A stretch of 6,172 nucleotides of DNA. Source: Planctomycetota bacterium. Its GTDB lineage: Bacteria > Planctomycetota > Planctomycetia > Pirellulales > Pirellulaceae. The translations under genes and the position numbers were made by a program. Numbering within the stretch: the stretch's first letter is position 1; every line of letters starts with the position of its first letter. Under the pieces are notes generated by a model. It was not told the origin of the DNA. It saw nothing but the letters and a program-made list of their open reading frames with translations, and made no database searches. This document shows positions 1 to 4,783 of this stretch, piece after piece. The stretch lies in contig JAJSAJ010000048.1 in assembly GCA_024274855.1 (NCBI GenBank), positions 1 to 6,172 of the forward strand. The letters run 5' to 3'.

Positions 1-168
1 GTGAACGTTTCGTCCGACTGTTTGACTTTCCAGCCGCTGGTCTATGCAATTGCGTCAAGTGCTTCGAAAAGAACGACGAAAGTGTCAAGGCGATCGTTGA
101 ACTAGGGACTGGCGGATCAATTGTTGTCGCATTTACTGGCTGGGTGAGCGTTCGTGCGGCGATCCTCC

Positions 169-213
169 TTAGCGACGAAACTGATTCACCCATGGGACGA
201 GCCCATGGGGGTC
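169..213 (+). repeat. Structured hairpin element, copy A
   Basis: The core (186-213) reads TCACC, CATGGG, ACGAG, CCCATG, GGGGTC. CCCATGGG occurs on both sides of the 5-nt loop, forming an 8-bp stem. The 5' flank (TTAGC ... ACGAAACT) is shared with copy B. Over 175-214 it matches the reverse complement of 2134-2173 at 37 of 40 positions. It lies 40 bp past the stop of the CRTAC1-type gene. As a minus-strand terminator it lacks a T-tract. Confidence 0.75.
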
Positions 214-252
214 TGTACGCAGAAGAGGGCGACAGTTATTGGTTGGCGAATC

Positions 253-1767
253 CTAACGTGTCGACGGCGAGCTTCCTTCGACGATTGTTCTCAGGCGATC
301 AATGGGGACGTTTCGCAGGACGTCCGTCCCGCCACCGACCCACCGGACTTCAATCCGATCGATGCGTGTACGATTTCCGAGCCCAAAATGCAGGCGGGTT
401 CCGAAATGGCTCTGATAGCTTCGTCCGCTGTGTACTTCGTCCAACTGCGTCAGGTTTCCGGCAACAATTCTCACCTGGGCGCCCACACCGTCGCGGTTGG
501 TTTTTTTACCACGCAGTTGCACGTCCAGCCAATGATTCGTCTTGGGTGAATCGTTGCGTAGAACGGTCGGAATCCCGCGCGAATTGAGCACAACCACATC
601 GATATCCCCATCATTGTCCAGATCGTCGAATGCCGCGCCGCGACTGCTTTCCTTGACCTGCATTCCATTACCGCTCTGCCGGGAGACATTCACAAACTTG
701 CCGTCTCCCGTATTCATCAGCAGAAGATTGCGGGCCTTGTAGGTTGTCAGATCGCTGAACTGTTCCACGTTGTCGTACAGATGGCCGCACGCGACGAAAA
801 TATCTCGATCGCCATCATTGTCGAAATCGACCAGGCCATTTCCCCAAGTCACATGGGAGAACGTTCCGTCGCCGGCTCGAGTGGCCAGCGTGACGTCCTC
901 AAACGCGTGATCTCCCAAATTCCGAAACAGGACGGCCAATTGCGCTTCGTAAGACGTCTGATAGAAATCCAACCAGCCGTCATTATCGTAGTCGGCGCAA
1001 TCGACTCCCATGCTTCCCTGGCGTTTTCCGTAGACGTCATAGGCCAGACCGACGAACAGCCCCACCTCTTCGAAATTGCCCTTCCCGTTGTTTTCAAACA
1101 GGAAGTTGGCGGTCCCATCGTTGGCAACGAAAATGTCGGTGTCTCCGTCGTTGTCGTAATCAGCGCAGACCATTCCCATGCCATGCCCTTTCACGGTGGC
1201 GATGCCCGATTCAACGCTCGTGTCCGTAAACGTGCCGTCCCCATTATTGCGGTACATAAGGTCTTGTGCCGGCAAGTAACCGCCTGGTGCTGGGTAGACA
1301 TGGTATCCGCGCCAAACGGTGCGAATGTGCATCTTGTACGTGAAGGCAAGGTACTGCGAAACGTACAAGTCCAAATCGCCATCTGCATCCATGTCCAGAA
1401 AGCAAACGCCCGCCCCGACTCCGGACGAGTCGCCCTGCGTGCCAGCCTGTTTGGCCACGTCGGTAAACGTACCGTTGCCATTATTGCGGTACATGACGTT
1501 CGGGCCATAGTTATTCACATACAGATCGGAATCGCCATCATTGTCATAGTCGGCCACGGCCACTCCTAAACCAAAGCCTTTGTCGCCCACTCCGGCCTGT
1601 CGGGTGACATCTGTAAAGCGAAAGTTGCCGTCATTTCGGTAGAGTGCATTGCGTGGTGGCGTGGCAACCTTCGTGCCGTGCAAAGGGGCACCATTCAGGA
1701 AATAGATATCGATGTCCCCGTCATTGTCGTAGTCGAACAGGGCGAGTCCGGCGGTTACGGTCTCCAT
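253..1767 (-). CDS. CRTAC1-type FG-GAP/VCBS repeat protein with C-terminal ASPIC/UnbV domain (open part of an interrupted gene)
   Basis: This is the uninterrupted 504-codon body, read from the first ATG after an in-frame TGA. It carries seven calcium-loop motifs of the D-x-D-x-D-G-x-x-D type at residues 12-20, 73-81, 125-133, 203-211, 259-267, 314-322 and 382-390, the mark of FG-GAP/VCBS beta-propeller blades. The fifth loop has Trp-Leu where the others have Asp or similar (DYDNDGWLD). Several blades also carry a YRN(N/D)G...FTDV segment. The C-terminal part (about 425-490, with LHFGLGN and IEVRW) matches ASPIC/UnbV, which follows such propellers in CRTAC1-type proteins. Members are normally exported, bind calcium and are thought to mediate surface or extracellular protein contacts; the exact role is unknown. 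The ATG at 1767 is probably not the native start: it lacks a clear ribosome binding site, has no signal peptide after it, and falls inside conserved sequence (ERYIMETVTAGLALFDYD). The native start is at 1950. The family call is secure; whether a product is made is not. Confidence 0.88.
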   Translation of the reverse strand: METVTAGLALFDYDNDGDIDIYFLNGAPLHGTKVATPPRNALYRNDGNFRFTDVTRQAGVGDKGFGLGVAVADYDNDGDSDLYVNNYGPNVMYRNNGNGTFTDVAKQAGTQGDSSGVGAGVCFLDMDADGDLDLYVSQYLAFTYKMHIRTVWRGYHVYPAPGGYLPAQDLMYRNNGDGTFTDTSVESGIATVKGHGMGMVCADYDNDGDTDIFVANDGTANFLFENNGKGNFEEVGLFVGLAYDVYGKRQGSMGVDCADYDNDGWLDFYQTSYEAQLAVLFRNLGDHAFEDVTLATRAGDGTFSHVTWGNGLVDFDNDGDRDIFVACGHLYDNVEQFSDLTTYKARNLLLMNTGDGKFVNVSRQSGNGMQVKESSRGAAFDDLDNDGDIDVVVLNSRGIPTVLRNDSPKTNHWLDVQLRGKKTNRDGVGAQVRIVAGNLTQLDEVHSGRSYQSHFGTRLHFGLGNRTRIDRIEVRWVGGGTDVLRNVPIDRLRTIVEGSSPSTR

Positions 1768-1950
1768 GATATAACGCTCGCCCGATCCGCAATCCGTGTG
1801 TTTGAACGTGATTCACGTTTGCTTGGTCACATCACGCAACGTAATCGGACTCTGCCCCGAAACTACGGTCGTTGTCAACAGAACTGAAAAGAGTGTTCCG
1901 AATGCGGAAGCGAGCAATTTCGGACGAACTGTTGGCGGCCAGTACGGCAT
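1768..1950 (-). pseudogene. Detached N-terminus of the CRTAC1-type gene: signal peptide followed by an in-frame TGA
   Basis: In the same frame as the downstream body, an ATG at 1950-1948 starts 61 codons leading directly into the ATG at 1767. They read as a basic N-region, a hydrophobic stretch (residues about 12-30, LLASAFGTLFSVLL...) and a likely cleavage near VVSG|Q, so a Sec-type signal peptide. Then comes PITLRDVTKQT, a stop codon (TGA, 1815-1813, codon 46), and ITFKHTDCGSGERYI. The DVTKQT-stop context matches the protein's internal repeats DVTRQAG, DVAKQAG and NVSRQSG, where the next residue is always glycine, so a GGA-to-TGA change is the simplest explanation. The full gene would be 253-1950, 565 residues. 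The frame is otherwise intact on both sides, so the change is recent or a sequence error. I also expect Gly rather than Cys at codon 54 (TGC), but only from memory of the family. Confidence 0.85.
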
Positions 1951-1959
1951 GGTCGTCAG

Positions 1960-1965
1960 CTCCTT
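1960..1965 (-). promoter_or_regulatory. Ribosome binding site for the native start of the CRTAC1-type gene
   Basis: On the minus strand AAGGAG lies 9 nt before the ATG at 1950. It decides the start: the ATG at 1767 has no comparable site. The ten bases ending in the ATG (GACGACCATG) are identical to those at the lipoprotein gene start. Confidence 0.75.
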
Positions 1966-2015
1966 GTCTGGATCACGTTACTCGCTGGCGCAAACCGCGA
2001 TGTGGAATATTTATT

Positions 2016-2086
2016 GTAGCCGTTCACGGAAAGTAGGCCGCCGGTTCGCTTCCAAGGGGTCAGACCCCAGCGGCGTGAACGGCTAC
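2016..2086. repeat. GTAG-bounded inverted repeat with a nested GGGGTC/GACCCC hairpin
   Basis: Positions 2016-2028 (GTAGCCGTTCACG) and 2074-2086 are perfect 13-bp inverted repeats, so GTAG stands at the outer end of each arm on opposite strands. Between them GGGGTC-A-GACCCC (2056-2068) forms a second hairpin. GTAG at the 5' edge of a hairpin is the known signature of REP sequences served by RAYT transposases, so a paired REP-like element is a reasonable guess. It sits just upstream of the CRTAC1-type gene. Confidence 0.6.
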
Positions 2087-2134
2087 TATATATTAGTAAC
2101 ACTTTAGCCAAATGGAGGAGAACGGTTCTCAAGA

Positions 2135-2179
2135 GACCCCCATGGGCTTGTCCCATGGGTGAACAAGTTTCGTGAGCTA
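2135..2179 (-). repeat. Structured hairpin element, copy B
   Basis: Read on the minus strand: TAGCTCACGAAACT ... then the core TCACC, CATGGG, ACAAG, CCCATG, GGGGTC (2162-2135). It has the same stem as copy A and one loop difference, and it is inverted relative to copies A and C. It forms the left arm of the composite palindrome at 2135-2315. Confidence 0.78.
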
Positions 2180-2203
2180 GCGCGATGTGGTGAAATGTCC
2201 CCA

Positions 2204-2248
2204 CCCCGCTCCCTCCCCGCCGCCAAAAGCGGCGGGGAGGGAGCGGGG
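2204..2248. repeat. Perfect 20-bp GC-rich hairpin
   Basis: Positions 2204-2223 and 2229-2248 are perfect reverse complements around the loop CAAAA. The stem is almost all G and C (18 of 20 pairs). It has only three T residues after it on the plus strand and none on the minus strand, so it is not a standard terminator, though it would strongly impede a polymerase. It lies at the centre of the composite palindrome. Confidence 0.85.
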
Positions 2249-2269
2249 CTTTGGAGTGACATGTTGCTC

Positions 2270-2315
2270 TTAGCTCAATAGACTCGCTCACCAACGGCAC
2301 AAGGCCGTTGGGGTC
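2270..2315 (+). repeat. Structured hairpin element, copy C, with an alternative stem
   Basis: The core (2288-2315) reads TCACC, AACGGC, ACAAG, GCCGTT, GGGGTC. It is the same 28-nt layout as copy B with the same loop and ends, but both stem arms differ and still pair perfectly. The flank TTAGCTCA ... ACT also matches copy B. Confidence 0.75.
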
Positions 2316-2427
2316 GATCAACCGAAAAAACAGCAGTGAGATACAAATCCTACTTCAGACGGCTAAAGTGTTACATATATTTAACTCGACGTATCTCGTT
2401 GTTTGTTTCGTATCTGTTGTTGTTCCA

Positions 2428-2510
2428 GTCCCGAAGGGACGGCCGTCCAGCAGCCCAAGGGTGGAGCCGATGTGCGCGACGCGAAACGTCGCGCAAGACG
2501 GGGCTACAGC
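2428..2510. repeat. Further palindromic repeat block downstream of the TPR gene
   Basis: It contains the hairpin GTCCC-GAA-GGGAC (2428-2440), the overlapping 12-nt palindrome GGACGGCCGTCC (2437-2448), and an 8-bp hairpin GCGCGACG-CGAAA-CGTCGCGC (2474-2494), ending in GGGCTACAGCC, whose complement carries GTAG. The style is that of dispersed intergenic repeats in planctomycete genomes, judged from memory. None of the hairpins has a T-tract on the minus strand. Confidence 0.5.
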
Positions 2511-2548
2511 CAATCTCTGTTTCGGGCATTCTTATCCGGGCACCGATC

Positions 2549-2562
2549 AAAGGAATTCCTTT
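2549..2562. other. 14-bp perfect palindrome at the TPR stop codon
   Basis: AAAGGAATTCCTTT ends on the last base of the TPR stop codon (TGA, 2564-2562). With no loop and no T-tract, a role as terminator or operator is unproven. Confidence 0.35.
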
Positions 2563-3803
2563 CATTGATTTTGCCGGATTACATCGTACGCTTTTTGGTA
2601 TCTTGGATCCCCCGGCGCCAGTTGAACAGCCCGCGTCGCAGCCGACATCGCCTGATCCAATTGACCGAGACGTCCACACAGTATGGCGTTGTTCAGCCAG
2701 TGGTCCGGATTATTGGGTTGCAGCTCGCACAGCTGCCGGCTGACGACGGCTGCGTCGGCCAGTCGGTACTGCGACTCGTACCATTCGAGTAGTTGTTCAA
2801 GAGCCTGCGTGTTTTTCGGGGCCCAGACATTGGCCTTGCGCCAGCACCGACCGGCCAGTTCCGTTTGCCCGTGTTCCGCATAGAGAAGGGCGCAGCCCAT
2901 CGCCATTTCAGCCAGAAACTGCCTGACCGTACCGTGGTCCGAGTACTCTCGAACATGTTGAGCCATTTCTTCCGGTCTGACCGCAGCCAGGCTCCGATAT
3001 ATTTTCAGATACCGGAGCCCCTTCTGCCGATCGCCAAGTCTCATGTGGGCTTTAGCCAAGCCGAAATAGGCGCTCGCCTGTTCAGGTGACTTGGCAATCA
3101 ACTTCTGCAAGACATCACGCGTTTTTTCGTACTGCTTCAAGTGAAGGTACGCCTGGCCGAGGTTCGTGGTGGTCATCGGCAACGCATCGGGCCTACTGGC
3201 CGCTTGTTCCAGCACCCTCACGGCTTGCCGAAACTGGCCCGACTTCATCAACGCTTCGCCCCAAAGTGCCGGAGCTCGAGCTTCCGCAGGATTCAATCGC
3301 GTCACCTTGGCAAACATCGTGGCAGCTTGCTGGAAGTCCCCACGATGCTGAGCGATCACCGCCAAGCCAAAATAGCCGTCACTGAACTGTGGGTCCAGCT
3401 CAATACAGCGGCGCCACATCTGTTCGACTGTTGACGATTTTTCGCCAAGGTTGACCATCAGCCGAGCAGTGATTCCGTACGCTTCGGCACTGTCAGGAAA
3501 AGCCTTGACCAGCGCCGCCACATCGCGGAGGCCGGCCTTCTTCAACTGCTCGACCGTCGCTTCAGGTGAAAACTCCGGCTCGGCTAGCCATGCCTCGCGG
3601 CCGATCGTCACCGTTCGGATAATCCGTGGGTCCGTGTCGCGGCTGGTGACTTGGTTCCGCCAAATGCGGGAGGCGACGTAAACACCGCCCGCCACACCAA
3701 GCAACAGTCCGGCAACGATAACCAGACCCGGTCGGAGCCGGGCCTGGCTTGAATCGTCGGACCGATTCGGTCGGCGTTGACCGGGCGCTATACCGTGCTG
3801 CAC
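2562..3803 (-). CDS. Membrane-anchored tetratricopeptide repeat (TPR) protein
   Basis: The 413-residue protein has a short basic cytoplasmic N-terminus, one hydrophobic segment at about 26-44 (GLVIVAGLLLGVAGGVYVA) and then a long helical-repeat region, so it is probably a single-pass inner-membrane protein with its TPR domain outside the cytoplasm. TPR-like units are visible at about 104-137, 142-172, 176-205, 211-240, 244-275, 332-365 and 366-399. They show the usual pattern of small residues at helix contacts and closing Pro (ELDP, RLNP, KSPE, ELQP, QLAP). TPR domains are protein-interaction scaffolds; no catalytic motif is present. The start is a GTG with GAGGG 5 nt upstream; an ATG two bases upstream is in another frame and meets a stop within six codons. 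The gene begins 53 bp after the lipoprotein gene with no terminator between them, so the two are probably co-transcribed. Association with the CRTAC1-type product is plausible but inferred. Confidence 0.88.
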   Translation of the reverse strand: MQHGIAPGQRRPNRSDDSSQARLRPGLVIVAGLLLGVAGGVYVASRIWRNQVTSRDTDPRIIRTVTIGREAWLAEPEFSPEATVEQLKKAGLRDVAALVKAFPDSAEAYGITARLMVNLGEKSSTVEQMWRRCIELDPQFSDGYFGLAVIAQHRGDFQQAATMFAKVTRLNPAEARAPALWGEALMKSGQFRQAVRVLEQAASRPDALPMTTTNLGQAYLHLKQYEKTRDVLQKLIAKSPEQASAYFGLAKAHMRLGDRQKGLRYLKIYRSLAAVRPEEMAQHVREYSDHGTVRQFLAEMAMGCALLYAEHGQTELAGRCWRKANVWAPKNTQALEQLLEWYESQYRLADAAVVSRQLCELQPNNPDHWLNNAILCGRLGQLDQAMSAATRAVQLAPGDPRYQKAYDVIRQNQ

Positions 3804-3808
3804 ATCGG

Positions 3809-3813
3809 CCCTC
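3809..3813 (-). promoter_or_regulatory. Ribosome binding site supporting the GTG start of the TPR gene
   Basis: On the minus strand GAGGG lies 5 nt before the GTG at 3803. Just upstream is the perfect 12-nt palindrome CGCCGGCCGGCG (3813-3824), which overlaps the first G and could partly sequester the site. Confidence 0.5.
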
Positions 3814-3856
3814 GCCGGCCGGCGTTTCTTGGATCTTGCGATGAGTTGGCAGCCTT

Positions 3857-4375
3857 CTAGTCTTCCAAGGCAAACGTGAAATCGTTCTTCCCACCTGCGG
3901 TTACGTTAGCGATCAGGCCGGATGATTCCGCATTGGCATACTTTTCGGGAAGCAGGCTGCCTGTCTCCATCGATTCGGGGCTTGTCCCGGCACCTTCCGC
4001 AAACGGATCAATGCCCGCTTTCTCGGCAGCTTCATACATGGCTGCGGGGTCATCCGATGTGACAGCGATTGCATTGTCGGCCGGCGCTTTTGTCTTGGTT
4101 ATCGCGACTTTGAAAGTACCAACCACGGCACCGTCGCCGCTGTCGAATGTCATCAAGGTGAACTTGCCGGACGCGTCAGTTCGCCCTACGGCAGCCGGTT
4201 TGGCCGCATCGTCGGAAATAAACTTGACCACGGCTCCATCAACCGGCTTTCCTTTGTACGTAACGGTTCCGGATACCTTTTCAGTCTTCGGCCGATCGCC
4301 ACCGCTTCCGGAGCAACCGATCATTCCGGCCACAACAATCAACCCGATTCCCAATCTGAACTTTGTACTGAACAT
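3857..4375 (-). CDS. Small lipoprotein with a transthyretin/carboxypeptidase-regulatory-like domain
   Basis: The 172-residue protein begins with a basic residue pair and a hydrophobic signal (FRLGIGLIVVAGMIGC). Cys21, preceded by M-I-G, is a reasonable lipobox, so a lipid-anchored envelope protein is expected. A Gly/Ser-rich linker follows. Residues about 32-95 (KVSGTVTYKGKPVDGAVVKF ... GRTDASGKFTL ... GTFKVAITK) have the pattern of the beta-sandwich domain seen in carboxypeptidase-regulatory-like or transthyretin-like proteins. The C-terminus (LLPEKYANAESSGLIANV ... NDFTFAL) is typical of the small planctomycete lipoproteins that carry this domain. No enzymatic residues are seen, so a binding or structural role is likely. 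I chose the ATG at 4375 because GGGAG lies 6 nt upstream and the signal starts at once; an in-frame start at 4423 would add 16 residues and has no ribosome binding site. The downstream TPR gene is probably in the same transcript. Confidence 0.87.
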   Translation of the reverse strand: MFSTKFRLGIGLIVVAGMIGCSGSGGDRPKTEKVSGTVTYKGKPVDGAVVKFISDDAAKPAAVGRTDASGKFTLMTFDSGDGAVVGTFKVAITKTKAPADNAIAVTSDDPAAMYEAAEKAGIDPFAEGAGTSPESMETGSLLPEKYANAESSGLIANVTAGGKNDFTFALED

Positions 4376-4381
4376 GGTCGT

Positions 4382-4386
4382 CTCCC
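4382..4386 (-). promoter_or_regulatory. Ribosome binding site deciding the lipoprotein start
   Basis: On the minus strand GGGAG is followed by ACGACC and the ATG at 4375, a spacing of 6 nt. This favours the start at 4375 over the longer frame from 4423. Confidence 0.65.
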
Positions 4387-4488
4387 GAGCAAGAAACAGA
4401 AAAATAAACGCTCCTCGACTCAACGGTCCGTGCGAATAGGTCCGTCTGCCTCCCTACTCCCTCTGCGGCCACCAATAGTGGTGTTTCT

Positions 4489-4497
4489 GTTATACCA
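4489..4497 (-). promoter_or_regulatory. Possible extended -10 promoter for the lipoprotein-TPR transcript
   Basis: On the minus strand TGGTATAAC resembles an extended -10 element (TGnTATAAT with one mismatch). It lies about 115 nt before the lipoprotein start and downstream of the DUF1559 terminator, where a promoter is needed. No good -35 box is found at 16-18 nt spacing (ATAGGC or AATAGG), so this stays a candidate. A small hairpin (CACCA-ATAG-TGGTG, 4470-4483) would lie near the start of the transcript. Confidence 0.3.
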
Positions 4498-4680
4498 TCT
4501 TTTTTTCGGCCGCCTATTACCTTGCACCAACAATTCTCGGGACTTGGCAACCCATTGCCGACAAGGTTTGGCCGCTGGCATACGCGGGCCACCGATGCCC
4601 CAAATGAATGGCGGCGTCTTGGGGAGGTTTGCGCCCGGGCATGGAGAAACCGATACCCGCCGTGGTTACGGCCGTCGAAC

Positions 4681-4720
4681 GAACAAAGAAACGGGTCGCC
4701 ACGTGAACGTGGCGACCCGT
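4681..4720 (-). terminator. Rho-independent terminator of the DUF1559 gene
   Basis: Positions 4691-4704 and 4707-4720 form a perfect 14-bp inverted repeat (ACGGGTCGCCACGT and its complement) with a 2-nt centre, in practice a 12-bp stem with a 6-nt loop. On the minus strand the stem is followed at once by a T-rich tract (TTTCTTTGTTC). The plus-strand side is not T-rich, so the terminator acts on minus-strand transcripts. It starts 63 nt after the DUF1559 stop codon and should isolate that gene from the lipoprotein gene. Confidence 0.88.
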
Positions 4721-4783
4721 GATCTGTCTGCATGTCAACCGCATGCCGGAACCAGAAAAGCTCCGGGGGGCAGGTGACGTCGC

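Larger units (their letters stand above)
1951..2561. other. 611-bp repeat-rich intergenic region
   Basis: No gene is supported here: the short open frames lack ribosome binding sites and cross the palindromes. Apart from the repeats listed separately, the stretch just before the CRTAC1-type gene is AT-rich (2007-2018; minus strand TACAATAAATATT) and offers a weak -10-like TACAAT at 2018-2013 with no matching -35, inside the edge of the GTAG repeat. Transcription of the CRTAC1-type gene must start here or read through from the TPR gene. Confidence 0.55.
4376..4680. other. Intergenic region between the DUF1559 terminator and the lipoprotein gene
   Basis: About 300 bp with no gene I can support. 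It holds the candidate extended -10, a short hairpin and the lipoprotein ribosome binding site. Open frames crossing it on either strand lack ribosome binding sites and domain signals, and run into the neighbouring genes in the wrong frame. Confidence 0.6.

Noticed and set aside
781..1569. 262-codon plus-strand open frame
   Set aside because: It is antisense to the FG-GAP repeats. The reverse complement of the Asp/Asn/Gly-rich loops gives runs of Val and Ile with no domain and no ribosome binding site.
1813..1815. TGA read as selenocysteine
   Set aside because: Internal repeats predict glycine, not cysteine, at this site; the protein is not a redox enzyme, and the only local structure is the small palindrome holding the codon itself.
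1813..1815. TGA read as glycine under an alternative code, as in SR1/Gracilibacteria
   Set aside because: The four proteins use GGN for glycine throughout, this is the only internal TGA, and the TPR gene ends naturally at TGA (2564-2562). The gene families indicate a planctomycete.
2204..2248. GC-rich hairpin as a standard Rho-independent terminator
   Set aside because: The stem is ideal, but neither strand has a T-tract after it, and it is the centre of a symmetric repeat structure.
2016..2510. CRISPR array
   Set aside because: The repeats are palindromes of different families with unequal spacing and mixed orientation; there is no regular repeat-spacer pattern and no cas gene.
3876..4439. 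187-codon plus-strand open frame
   Set aside because: It lies antisense to the lipoprotein gene, whose signal peptide, lipobox, domain and ribosome binding site are clear on the minus strand.
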